7,623 bases of DNA from the NCBI RefSeq assembly GCF_042676025.1, contig NZ_JBHTJP010000031.1:1-7623 (forward strand), written 5' to 3'. Origin of the DNA: Salinimicrobium gaetbulicola (GTDB lineage: Bacteria; Bacteroidota; Bacteroidia; Flavobacteriales; Flavobacteriaceae). The stretch's first letter is position 1. Every line of letters begins with the position of its first letter. Below the pieces are notes generated by a model. The model was not told the origin of the DNA, did no database searches, and was given only the letters and a program-made list of their open reading frames with translations. Position numbers and translations under genes: made by a program. This document shows, piece by piece, positions 1 to 6,268 of the stretch.

Positions 1-103
1 CTGTAGACCCATCTAAAATGACATTTTTGACTACCTTTAAAACGATAACTTAACCGACAAATACGTTTCCCAAGTCCGCTACTTGCGTTAACCGGAGACG
101 TTG
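1..103 (+). repeat. attC-like repeat R0, left-truncated by the window edge
   Basis: This is the right three quarters of the array repeat. It carries the conserved centre (ATGACATTTTTGACTACC at 18-35), the right stem arm CCGCTACTTG-CGTTAACCG at 76-94, the spacer GAGAC and the core GTTG at 100-103. Its left arm is cut off; the remaining CTGTAGACCC resembles the same place in R10 (CTGCAGACC). It would be the attC of the preceding, unseen cassette. The following hexamer TAGAGC (104-109) belongs to cassette 1. Confidence 0.8.
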
Positions 104-127
104 TAGAGCATTTTATAGAAAGATATT

Positions 128-871
128 ATGAATAAAAGTCTGATTGAAAAATATGAGGGAAGATATAAAATTAGAGCTTTAATTAATCTGATTCCACATA
201 TTGGTGGTGCACTAGATTTACTACTTTCCGAGAAGGGTTCCAAATGGAGAGAAAAAAGAATAGAACTATTCTTAAAACAACTAGATGAAAGACTTGGTCA
301 ACTGGAAGAAAAGGAAATTGAAACTGAAATTATAAATTCTGAGGAATTTTATGATTTAATGATACAAACCTTAAACTCAGTAATCAAAACAAGACATAAA
401 GAAAAAATAGAATTTTTTTCGAACATACTTTCAAATCACATAAAAAAAGAGAGAAAATCAGAAATTAGTAGCGAACTAATGATTTCAATTCTTGACTCTT
501 TAACCATTGATGAATTGCACTACTTTTCCGAATTAAGACAAAATGATAATGATATAATTTTGCACAACATTCTTCAAACAAAAGTAATTTGGAACTCATA
601 CTTGAAAAATATAAAGAAAACAGGTAAGGTTGCTTCCAACAAAAATCAACTTCCTCAAGATTCTGTTTTCGATTTTCAAATGGATATTATATGGAAAATG
701 TTAAGCGATAAAAATTTGATCCTAATTGAAGAAAAAAATGAACTTGGAAAACTAGATTATCAATATTCTAATTCTAGTCAATCGTTCTCAAATCAAATAG
801 ATTATAATAAAATAATCAAATATAAAATCACTGATTTTGGATTAGAATTCCTAAAATGGATCGAACAATAA
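128..871 (+). CDS. Cassette 1: soluble helical protein of unknown function
   Basis: A 247-residue protein starting at an ATG 28 nt inside the cassette; the family is not recognised. It has no signal peptide or clear membrane segment. The N-terminal part (LIEKYEGRYKIRALINLIP, then a GGALD loop at about residues 27-31) is followed by charged helices to about residue 140, including SKWREKRIELFLKQLDERL. The C-terminus, KYKITDFGLEFLKWIEQ, looks like the last strand and helix of a winged-helix fold, where a T-x-x-G motif is common; that is inference. The stop TAA lies 3 nt before the cassette's terminal pairing region. The partial gene at 7575 encodes a related N-terminus (LIEKYDGKKYTLK), so this family occurs at least twice in the array. 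A DNA-binding or immunity-type role is possible but not shown. Confidence 0.85.
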   Translation: MNKSLIEKYEGRYKIRALINLIPHIGGALDLLLSEKGSKWREKRIELFLKQLDERLGQLEEKEIETEIINSEEFYDLMIQTLNSVIKTRHKEKIEFFSNILSNHIKKERKSEISSELMISILDSLTIDELHYFSELRQNDNDIILHNILQTKVIWNSYLKNIKKTGKVASNKNQLPQDSVFDFQMDIIWKMLSDKNLILIEEKNELGKLDYQYSNSSQSFSNQIDYNKIIKYKITDFGLEFLKWIEQ

Positions 872-880
872 AACGCTCAA

Positions 881-1010
881 CAACATCGGTTAACGAACAA
901 ATAGCGGCAGACCATCTAAAATGACATTTTTGACTACCTTTAAAAACGATAATTTAACCGGACAAATTCGTGTCCCCAACTTCCGCTACTTGCGTTAACC
1001 GGGTACGTTG
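881..1010 (+). repeat. attC-like repeat R1 (end of cassette 1)
   Basis: CAAC at 881-884 and GTTG at 1007-1010 bound the element. The stem arms are 887-907 (CGGTTAACG, two extra bases, CAAATAGCGG) and 983-1001 (CCGCTACTTG CGTTAACCG). The extra bases are AA here rather than the usual AG. The hexamer before it, GCTCAA (875-880), matches the cassette 1 start TAGAGC (104-109) at five of six positions, the only imperfect hexamer pair in the array. The hexamer after it, GCAAAC (1011-1016), belongs to cassette 2. The centre has an extra A relative to R0, R5, R6 and R10, and this leaves an open frame from the ATG at 921 to a TAA at 996-998 inside the right arm. Confidence 0.9.
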
Positions 1011-1022
1011 GCAAACATATAA

Positions 1023-1721
1023 ATGAACATTAAGAAAAATATAATACTAATCCTATTTTCATTACTATCGACAATAAATTTAGCCCAAAATACGTCTGAA
1101 TTAAATTGTGAAAGCGGAATTGAAAAAATGGAAACTGAATTGGAATCTCAAAAATCAGTTTCCTATAAGATTATTTATTCTCAAAATTTATATACAGAGG
1201 AAAGTTTTGATTTTAGAGAAGGAATAATTGTAATAAATGACTTAAACGACAAAATCAAACCGAAAGAAATCATTGAAACAATTGCTCGAATTGGTGCTGA
1301 AAACAAATTGACTAAAATCATTGCTTTCAGAAATTGTAATTCAATAGGACTTTATTTCCAAAGGTCTGAACTCTCAACTGAGCAAAAGAATTTGTTAAGT
1401 AATGACCTAATTGCGGAAGTTGAAATTGATTTACCAAGATCCTTATCAAAAAAAGAAAAGAAAAAACACAAAAGAAAACGTGACTTAATTGAATCTGTTT
1501 CAAAAGAATCTTGTAAAAAATTGACCGAACTCGGAATTGACAAATTAAGTATGGAAAGTTTTAATCAAATAGTTTCAAGTACTTCGGCAAGACACGCTGA
1601 AAAAACAATGAAAGTTTACGAAATGTCATTTGAGAAAAGTGTAGATGAATTTTTAAAAGACTTAATGAATCATTTGATACACGACTGTCAATTAGTAAAA
1701 GAGTTGGTAATGAGTCAGTAA
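1023..1721 (+). CDS. Cassette 2: secreted protein of unknown function
   Basis: A 232-residue protein with a Sec-type signal peptide: MNIKKN followed by a hydrophobic run to about residue 21, with likely cleavage in or just after INLAQN. No lipobox cysteine is present. The mature part holds cysteines at about residues 29, 104, 163 and 221. It has a basic, highly charged stretch (KKEKKKHKRKR, about residues 142-152) and helical segments toward the C-terminus. No family or catalytic motif is recognised; a periplasmic location is inferred from the leader. The ATG is 16 nt into the cassette, preceded only by A/T-rich sequence and no Shine-Dalgarno, which is normal for Bacteroidota. The stop lies 6 nt before the terminal pairing region of its repeat. 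Confidence 0.88.
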   Translation: MNIKKNIILILFSLLSTINLAQNTSELNCESGIEKMETELESQKSVSYKIIYSQNLYTEESFDFREGIIVINDLNDKIKPKEIIETIARIGAENKLTKIIAFRNCNSIGLYFQRSELSTEQKNLLSNDLIAEVEIDLPRSLSKKEKKKHKRKRDLIESVSKESCKKLTELGIDKLSMESFNQIVSSTSARHAEKTMKVYEMSFEKSVDEFLKDLMNHLIHDCQLVKELVMSQ

Positions 1722-1734
1722 AAAATACGTTTGC

Positions 1735-1863
1735 CAACATCGGTTAACGAGCAAATAGCGGCAGATCCCTCTAAAATGACATTTTTAACTACCTTTAAAA
1801 AGGTACCTTAACCGATAAAGAATAGTTTCCTAGGTCCGCTACTTGCGTTAACCGGAGGCGTTG
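1735..1863 (+). repeat. attC-like repeat R2 (end of cassette 2)
   Basis: CAAC is at 1735-1738 and GTTG at 1860-1863; stem arms are 1741-1761 and 1836-1854. The preceding hexamer GTTTGC (1729-1734) is the exact reverse complement of the cassette 2 start hexamer GCAAAC (1011-1016). The following hexamer TGCCTA (1864-1869) is cassette 3's. The spacer before the core is GAGGC instead of GAGAC. The centre shows more point changes than most copies (GGTACC at 1802-1807). Confidence 0.92.
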
Positions 1864-1878
1864 TGCCTAATTTCAAAA

Positions 1879-2454
1879 ATGAACCGAATTATACTCATAT
1901 TGACATTCATCCTTTTGGTTTCATGTGGAAAACAGAAGAATAAAGACACTTTTGACATTGGTCTAAACAATAAATTAAGTATGGTTCCAACCATTAATCA
2001 AAAGAGCCAGACTTTCTCGTCTGATTCAATAAAAGTAGAGACCTCAAATGAAAAACTTCAAATTGAATCACCTGAAATCAAAATGTTGGAATATCTAACG
2101 CTTCACTTTAATAGAATTGAGGATTCCACATTTTTGAAAAAACCAGAATGGATGATTGAAAAAGAAACTAAAGACACCATTTGCGGTTATGTAATTTCTT
2201 TTAAAGAAGGACATTCCTTTAAACACGAACAAGAATGTGTTGAATGGGGTGAAATTGTAACCGTAAGTTTTAGAGGTTTCACATCAGATAAAGTCAGACA
2301 GATTGTAGAAGAATTATATAAGAATGAAAATTATGATTGGTATTCAAATAAAACTGAATATCGCCCTGAAAAATATTATGAATCCGTGTGGACATTCAAA
2401 ATCTTAGAAAGTGAAGCCTCAATTGAATTAGAATTTGCGTATTCATGGATATAA
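1879..2454 (+). CDS. Cassette 3: lipoprotein of unknown function
   Basis: A 191-residue protein read from the ATG at 1879. Its leader MNRIILILTFILLVSCGKQ is a lipoprotein signal with lipobox LVSC and the lipidated cysteine at residue 16. A longer reading from the TTG at 1861 would add MCLISK, but those codons are the core and hexamer of the recombination site, so the ATG start is preferred. After a polar linker to about residue 65, the body is acidic with aromatic residues (YDWYSNK, YYESVWTFKILES) and ends EFAYSWI. No domain is recognised. It is probably anchored in an envelope membrane. The stop lies 4 nt before the terminal pairing region. Confidence 0.88.
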   Translation: MNRIILILTFILLVSCGKQKNKDTFDIGLNNKLSMVPTINQKSQTFSSDSIKVETSNEKLQIESPEIKMLEYLTLHFNRIEDSTFLKKPEWMIEKETKDTICGYVISFKEGHSFKHEQECVEWGEIVTVSFRGFTSDKVRQIVEELYKNENYDWYSNKTEYRPEKYYESVWTFKILESEASIELEFAYSWI

Positions 2455-2467
2455 TAAAAACTAGGCA

Positions 2468-2592
2468 CAACATCGGTTAACTAAAATGGCTTTTTCGAGA
2501 GATATTTTTCTACATTTATTTCAATAAGAAAATTCGTTTCCACGGAAAGTGATGTCTTCCCAACTCGCCACTTTTGTTAACCGGAGACGTTG
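2468..2592 (+). repeat. attC-like repeat R3, divergent copy (end of cassette 3)
   Basis: Only the outermost parts match the other repeats: CAACATCGGTTAAC at 2468-2481 and GTTAACCGGAGACGTTG at 2576-2592. The interior is a different sequence, yet the stem is kept: 2474-2490 pairs with 2567-2583, with TAAAATGGC against GCCACTTTT replacing the usual GAGCAAATAGCGG against CCGCTACTTGC. It keeps the A-against-C position (A2486/C2571) seen in the canonical stem. The preceding hexamer TAGGCA (2462-2467) is the exact reverse complement of cassette 3's TGCCTA. The length, 125 bp, is close to the rest. Confidence 0.88.
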
Positions 2593-2679
2593 GCAAACAT
2601 TTTTGATATCCCAGCTGAATAGATAATTTTCCGAAATTTATAAATAATCAAGAATTAAATGAATTAACCAGCCTTACAA
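2593..2679 (+). other. Non-coding leader of cassette 4
   Basis: This stretch of 87 nt between the core of R3 and the start of gene 4 is longer than the leaders of the other complete cassettes (12-32 nt). It holds the cassette hexamer GCAAAC, then AT-rich sequence with stops in the gene's frame and a dead-end ATG at 2659 (ATG AAT TAA). No promoter could be called with confidence. Confidence 0.5.
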
Positions 2680-3144
2680 ATGACATTAAGAAAAATATCA
2701 ATCGGTACATCCTTATCAATTGAAGAAGTCTCTCTAAAACTTAAATCTGTAACTAGCGACTTATCAATTTCTAATATTTGGAATGCTACTGAAATGAAGT
2801 TTGAAGGTAAAATTGAAAAAAATTCGTTCGTTATTTACCCTTTATTTGATTACGGATTCAGAAAATTATTAAGACCTGTATTAGTCGGGAAAATAACTGA
2901 AAATAAAGACAATCATAATATCATTAAAATAACCTTTAAAGTCCCTGAAATATTCAAAGTTTTATTAGCTGTCGCAATAGTTTTACCTTTTGTTGTATCG
3001 ACAGGTTCCATTTTTTGGACTCATATATCGTTTGTGTTTTTAGGAAGTTTTATTTATTGGTTATACTTAAAATTTAAAATAAATAAATCGATCAAAATCT
3101 TAAACGAGATTTTACACCTCACTAATCCTAGTTCAGCTGCTTAA
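2680..3144 (+). CDS. Cassette 4: small two-helix membrane protein
   Basis: A 154-residue protein with no signal peptide. The first 85 or so residues are soluble (EMKFEGKIEKNSFVIYPLF, then PVLVGKITENKDNHNIIKI). A hydrophobic hairpin follows at about residues 94-130 (VLLAVAIVLPFVV and FVFLGSFIYWLYL), and then a short basic tail. The same layout and several motif positions (F-x-G-x-(V/I)..., VL(V/I)GK, ...I-(K/R)-(I)-x-F) recur in the cassette 8 protein, so the two appear homologous. The family is unnamed to me; the function is unknown and an inner-membrane location is inferred. Non-coding sequence flanks the gene on both sides within the cassette, unlike its neighbours. Confidence 0.85.
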   Translation: MTLRKISIGTSLSIEEVSLKLKSVTSDLSISNIWNATEMKFEGKIEKNSFVIYPLFDYGFRKLLRPVLVGKITENKDNHNIIKITFKVPEIFKVLLAVAIVLPFVVSTGSIFWTHISFVFLGSFIYWLYLKFKINKSIKILNEILHLTNPSSAA

Positions 3145-3274
3145 ATAATCGTCAGACTGGAATTAATAATGAGTACGAAATGAATATGTTTGAGTTTTTC
3201 ATATTCGAAAGGAAATTGATAATCAAACTTTACGATTTGTCAACATAATTATCTAAACTCAATTGCAATAAAAC
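3145..3274 (+). other. Non-coding tail of cassette 4 with a weak hairpin
   Basis: These 130 nt follow the stop of gene 4 and come before the terminal hexamer. They contain one weak inverted repeat, GAATATG (3182-3188) against CATATTC (3200-3206) with an 11-nt loop containing a T-run. There is no U-tract after the stem, so a terminator is not supported. No short gene was recognised. Confidence 0.45.
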
Positions 3275-3280
3275 GTTTGC

Positions 3281-3409
3281 CAACATCGGTTAACGAGCAA
3301 ATAGCGGCAGACCATCGAAAAATGACATTTTTGACTACCTTTAAAAAGATAACATAACCGACAAAAAATCGTTTCCCAAGTCCGCTACTTGCGTTAACCG
3401 GAGACGTTG
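3281..3409 (+). repeat. attC-like repeat R4 (end of cassette 4)
   Basis: CAAC is at 3281-3284 and GTTG at 3406-3409. The stem arms are 3287-3307 and 3382-3400: CGGTTAACG pairs with CGTTAACCG, AG (3296-3297) is extrahelical, CAA pairs with TTG, one A/C position follows, then TAGCGG pairs with CCGCTA. The preceding hexamer GTTTGC (3275-3280) exactly matches the cassette 4 start GCAAAC (2593-2598). The following hexamer TGCATA belongs to cassette 5. This copy is a good reference for the canonical form. Confidence 0.93.
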
Positions 3410-3427
3410 TGCATAATTTTGAAAAAA

Positions 3428-4267
3428 ATGAGAACTTCAAAAATACTTTCATTATTTATCCTTCCAATTATTCTATTTTCTTGTAAAGAAAAAGATAGAA
3501 CAGAAAAACAATCAGTATCGGAAAAAGTCGAAATAATCGAACCAAATATTGACTTAAAAAAAATCGAAACTGATTTTATTAAATGGTGGACTTACTATTC
3601 ATCCAACATTTCTCTATCCTCTAATTTTATTGGACTAAATGAAGAAGCAGACACAATTGAAAAAAAGCAATTTTTAGAAAAATTAATTACAGGAAATTAC
3701 ATTCCATTAAAAATAAAATCAAACACTGCAATTAAAACATACAAACTTTTTGAACTCGACTCAAATGCAAATAAAAGTATCGGTAAAACAATAAAGAACG
3801 AATCGCTGACAAGCCTTAAACATTTCAAAATGGAAGGACAGGAACTTCCAAAATTCGAGTTTATTGACTTGAATGGAAATCATTACACCAACGAAAACAC
3901 TAAAGGAAAAACTATTATTCTAAAAACTTGGTTTATTAACTGTAAAGCTTGTGTAGCTGAATTTCCAGAACTAAACGAATTCGTTGAAAAATACAAACAA
4001 AAAAATAACATTATTTTTGTGAGTTTAGCATTGGATACAAAAAGCGAATTAGAAAGCTTTTTACAAAAGAAAGAGTTTGAATATCAAGTAGTCCCAAATC
4101 AAAAAGAATTCGTAAGAAATTTAAACTTACAAACTTATCCGACTCATCTGATAATCGACGAAAATGGAACGATAAAAAAAGTGGTTAATAAAGCGTCGGA
4201 AATGATTGCATCTTTTGAAAATCTAAAGGAATTGAATGAAAAGATTCCCCCACCACCACCATTATAA
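3428..4267 (+). CDS. Cassette 5: TlpA/ResA-type thioredoxin-like lipoprotein
   Basis: A 279-residue lipoprotein with leader MRTSKILSLFILPIILFSC and lipidated cysteine at residue 19. Residues 20-135 form a polar, unrecognised N-terminal region. A thioredoxin fold follows from about residue 135: LPKFEFIDLNGNHYT, then GKTIILKTWFINCKACVAEFP with the redox pair C-K-A-C at about residues 176-179, then IIFVSLALDT, and QTYPTHLIIDENG with the cis-proline TYPT. This order is that of TlpA/ResA/AhpC-TSA-like disulfide reductases, which reduce or rearrange disulfides outside the cytoplasm in Bacteroidota. The motif FINCKAC replaces the common W-C-x-P-C. The C-terminus ends in a run of five prolines. The upstream TTG at 3407 is part of the recombination core and is not used as the start here. 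The target protein is unknown. Confidence 0.92.
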   Translation: MRTSKILSLFILPIILFSCKEKDRTEKQSVSEKVEIIEPNIDLKKIETDFIKWWTYYSSNISLSSNFIGLNEEADTIEKKQFLEKLITGNYIPLKIKSNTAIKTYKLFELDSNANKSIGKTIKNESLTSLKHFKMEGQELPKFEFIDLNGNHYTNENTKGKTIILKTWFINCKACVAEFPELNEFVEKYKQKNNIIFVSLALDTKSELESFLQKKEFEYQVVPNQKEFVRNLNLQTYPTHLIIDENGTIKKVVNKASEMIASFENLKELNEKIPPPPPL

Positions 4268-4278
4268 AAAACTATGCA

Positions 4279-4407
4279 CAACATCGGTTAACGAGCAAAT
4301 AGCGGTAGACACTTGTAAAATGACATTTTTGACTACCTTTAAAACTATAACTTAACCGATAAAAAATCGTTTCCCAAGTCCGCTACTTGCGTTAACCGGG
4401 AACGTTG
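4279..4407 (+). repeat. attC-like repeat R5 (end of cassette 5)
   Basis: CAAC is at 4279-4282 and GTTG at 4404-4407; stem arms are 4285-4305 and 4380-4398. The preceding hexamer TATGCA (4273-4278) is the exact reverse complement of the cassette 5 start TGCATA (3410-3415). The following hexamer TGCACA (4408-4413) is cassette 6's. The spacer before the core is GGAAC rather than GAGAC, a variant shared with R6 and R8. Confidence 0.93.
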
Positions 4408-4428
4408 TGCACAATTTTAAAGTATGCC

Positions 4429-4935
4429 ATGAAATTTAAATCAATAATAGTATTCTTATTTTTTAATTTGACAGCTTTTTCTCAAGATATTACGGTAAAG
4501 GAAATTGATAATTATATCGGATCTGTGGACTCAAATTCTAGCCTAAATCTAAAAGAATATAACTGGAGTGAAATTACCGGAAGTCATATTGACCATGGAG
4601 CAACATTGAAAATATGGAAGCTAGAAGGGGAGATTGTAAAAATTGAAGAACAATTTGGTGCTTCTTACGGCAGATATACAAGATTGACCTATCTAAAAAA
4701 TAATAAACCTATTAAAGGAATTGAAACTGAGGAGAATTTTAAATTCAAAAATGACGAGATAGATTATTCCAACTTAAATATTCAGTTTAAAATGGAAATA
4801 TATGTAACCAAATTTAATGACCTGATTGGAGAGTATGAATTTGATGTAATTGAAAAAGGGAAAAGAATGGCTACAGACCCCTATTGTGATTTAAATAGTT
4901 TCTTCACAATAATGGATGAGATTGATAATTTATAA
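4429..4935 (+). CDS. Cassette 6: secreted protein of unknown function
   Basis: A 168-residue protein with a Sec signal peptide, MKFKSIIVFLFFNLTAFSQ, and likely cleavage after AFS. The start is the ATG at 4429, 25 nt into the cassette; the in-frame TTG at 4405 lies in the core and would place MCTILKYA before the leader, so it is rejected. An out-of-frame ATG sits at 4424. The mature part is acidic and beta-rich in appearance (ATLKIWKLEGEIVKIEEQF, YGRYTRLTYLKN), with a single cysteine near the C-terminus (DPYCDLN). The family is not recognised. A periplasmic or secreted location is inferred. Confidence 0.86.
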   Translation: MKFKSIIVFLFFNLTAFSQDITVKEIDNYIGSVDSNSSLNLKEYNWSEITGSHIDHGATLKIWKLEGEIVKIEEQFGASYGRYTRLTYLKNNKPIKGIETEENFKFKNDEIDYSNLNIQFKMEIYVTKFNDLIGEYEFDVIEKGKRMATDPYCDLNSFFTIMDEIDNL

Positions 4936-4945
4936 AAACTGTGCA

Positions 4946-5073
4946 CAACATCGGTTAACGAGCAAATAGCGGAAGATCCGTTTAAAATGACATTTTTGAC
5001 TACTTTTAAAACGATAACTTAACCAGCAAATTCGCGTCCCCAAGTCCGCTACTTGCGTTAACCGGGAACGTTG
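4946..5073 (+). repeat. attC-like repeat R6 (end of cassette 6)
   Basis: CAAC is at 4946-4949 and GTTG at 5070-5073; stem arms are 4952-4972 and 5046-5064. The preceding hexamer TGTGCA (4940-4945) exactly matches the cassette 6 start TGCACA. The following hexamer TGCGTA (5074-5079) is cassette 7's. The centre has ACT ACT in place of ACT ACC in the conserved block. Confidence 0.93.
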
Positions 5074-5081
5074 TGCGTAAT

Positions 5082-5477
5082 ATGAGAAAACCCAAGATGA
5101 TTAAAAGAAATTTACTATTTGGACTTTTAATTCTACCCTTGATTTCCTGTGCGGAATCGAAAAAAAACACCTCGGAATTTATTTATGAAAACAAAGAAAG
5201 TAGCGTGGAAATAAAAATCTTAAATGGAAATGATTACTTGACTTATGACACGCCAATCAGAACGGATTTTGAATGGAAAAATATCGACATAAAAACAGGT
5301 TCAATTTATGGAACTGGAATTAAAGTGCTCGGAACGAAAAATGGAATTACCAAAACGGAAATAAATGTTCCAAGCAATTATTTGGAAACTGATACTCTGA
5401 ATATAAAATTACGTTTTGAAATTAATGGAGAAAAAACTGGAACGGAATTTAATGTTCCAGTAAAAACTGGAGGATAA
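5082..5477 (+). CDS. Cassette 7: small lipoprotein of unknown function
   Basis: A 131-residue lipoprotein. From the ATG at 5082 the leader is MRKPKMIKRNLLFGLLILPL with lipobox LISC; a second ATG at 5097 gives a more compact leader (MIKRNLLFGLLILPLISC) and is almost as likely. The GTG at 5073 is inside the recombination core and is rejected. The mature part of about 107 residues alternates short polar and hydrophobic segments (SSVEIKILNGNDYLTYD, GIKVLGTKNGITKTEINVP, LNIKLRFEINGEKTGTEF) and is probably an all-beta sandwich domain. No family is recognised. It ends 4 nt before the terminal pairing region, making this the shortest cassette in the window (543 bp). Confidence 0.85.
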   Translation: MRKPKMIKRNLLFGLLILPLISCAESKKNTSEFIYENKESSVEIKILNGNDYLTYDTPIRTDFEWKNIDIKTGSIYGTGIKVLGTKNGITKTEINVPSNYLETDTLNIKLRFEINGEKTGTEFNVPVKTGG

Positions 5478-5488
5478 AATACTACGCA

Positions 5489-5616
5489 CAACATCGGTTA
5501 ACGAGCAAATAGCGGAAAACCCTTCAAAAATGACATTTTTGACTACCTTTAAAAAGATAACTTAACCGAAATATTTCGTTTCCAAGGTCCGCTACTTGCG
5601 TTAACCGGAGACGTTG
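5489..5616 (+). repeat. attC-like repeat R7 (end of cassette 7)
   Basis: CAAC is at 5489-5492 and GTTG at 5613-5616; stem arms are 5495-5515 and 5589-5607. The preceding hexamer TACGCA (5483-5488) exactly matches the cassette 7 start TGCGTA (5074-5079). Beyond the hexamer, cassette 7 has ATAT at its start and ATAC at its end, so pairing continues with the co-varied base. The following hexamer TGCCTC (5617-5622) belongs to cassette 8. Confidence 0.93.
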
Positions 5617-5645
5617 TGCCTCATTTGAGTAATATCCATAACTGA

Positions 5646-6131
5646 ATGAAATTCTTTCCGACCAGAAGCTACATAATTGAATTGAACCGAGATAGCTCAT
5701 CGGCAATGGCTGACTTAAAGCGAAACACCAAATTGAAATCCGGTCTGTTATCGGAATATGGAATCAAAGAAGATTTCATCGGACAAGTCAATCAAAGTGA
5801 ATTTAAAATTATCTCTTCCCTAGTGGGATTTGGAGCCCTCTGCGTCTTGATTGGAAAATTCGAAAATAAAAACGGACAGATCGAAATCAGATTTCATAAA
5901 GCTTTTAAGATCTTATTTTCAATAATGTTATCATACCCAATAATTGGATTTATCATTATTTGGCAAACAGAAGAAATAGAAACTGCCCTAAACTTACTTC
6001 CGACCTTAATTTTTGCATTTTTAGCAACCAGATTTATATTTATGGAATTGAGTTTTAGAATAATTTCAAAAATCGGACTGAATAAATTGACACAAACTCT
6101 TGGTATTAAAACGAGGCACAACATCGGTTAA
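5646..6131 (+). CDS. Cassette 8: small membrane protein, stop codon inside its attC
   Basis: A 161-residue protein from the ATG at 5646; an internal ATG at 5706 is an alternative start. About 90 soluble residues (DFIGQVNQSEFKIISSLVGF, then CVLIGKFENKNGQIEIRF) precede two hydrophobic segments at about residues 92-110 and 117-130 (ILFSIMLSYPIIGFIII, then LLPTLIFAFLATRF). Soluble part, VLIGK motif and hairpin align with the cassette 4 protein, so they are probably the same family. The frame runs through the terminal hexamer and the CAAC core and stops at TAA (6129-6131) in the left stem arm, so the last residues (RHNIG) are encoded by the recombination site. The C-terminus would therefore be partly recombination-derived. 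Function unknown; inner membrane inferred. Confidence 0.82.
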   Translation: MKFFPTRSYIIELNRDSSSAMADLKRNTKLKSGLLSEYGIKEDFIGQVNQSEFKIISSLVGFGALCVLIGKFENKNGQIEIRFHKAFKILFSIMLSYPIIGFIIIWQTEEIETALNLLPTLIFAFLATRFIFMELSFRIISKIGLNKLTQTLGIKTRHNIG

Positions 6132-6244
6132 CGAGCAAATAGCGGCAGACCTCTAAAATGACATTTTTAACTACCTTTAAAAAGATAACTTAACCGACAA
6201 AATACGTTTCCCATGTCCGCTACTTGCGTTAACCGGGAACGTTG
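6119..6244 (+). repeat. attC-like repeat R8 (end of cassette 8)
   Basis: CAAC is at 6119-6122 and GTTG at 6241-6244; stem arms are 6125-6145 and 6217-6235. The preceding hexamer GAGGCA (6113-6118) exactly matches the cassette 8 start TGCCTC. The following hexamer TAGCCA (6245-6250) is cassette 9's. It overlaps the last codons of gene 8. It is slightly short (126 bp) because the segment between the left arm and the centre is shortened. Confidence 0.93.
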
Positions 6245-6268
6245 TAGCCAATTTGAAAAAACAAAAAA

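Noticed and set aside
26..60. Bacteroidota-type promoter in the repeat centre (TTG, about 16-17 nt, TAACTTAA)
   Set aside because: The second element departs from TAnnTTTG, and the TTG is lost in R2, R8 and R10 (TTTTTAAC), so conservation does not support promoter function.
1352..1543. Minus-strand open frame of 63 codons inside gene 2
   Set aside because: It lies wholly antisense to a convincing secreted-protein gene and its residues look like a low-complexity reverse reading.
3182..3206. Rho-independent terminator after gene 4
   Set aside because: The stem is only seven mostly A/T pairs and the T-run is in the loop, not after the stem.
3249..3452. Minus-strand open frame of 67 codons across repeat R4
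   Set aside because: It is built from the reverse strand of the repeat, and equivalent frames are broken in other copies.
5524..5706. Minus-strand open frame of 60 codons across repeat R7 and the start of gene 8
   Set aside because: It is another reverse reading of the repeat, with no conserved frame between copies.
5894..6124. Minus-strand open frame of 76 codons inside gene 8
   Set aside because: It is antisense to the membrane-protein gene; its hydrophobic stretches mirror the coding strand.
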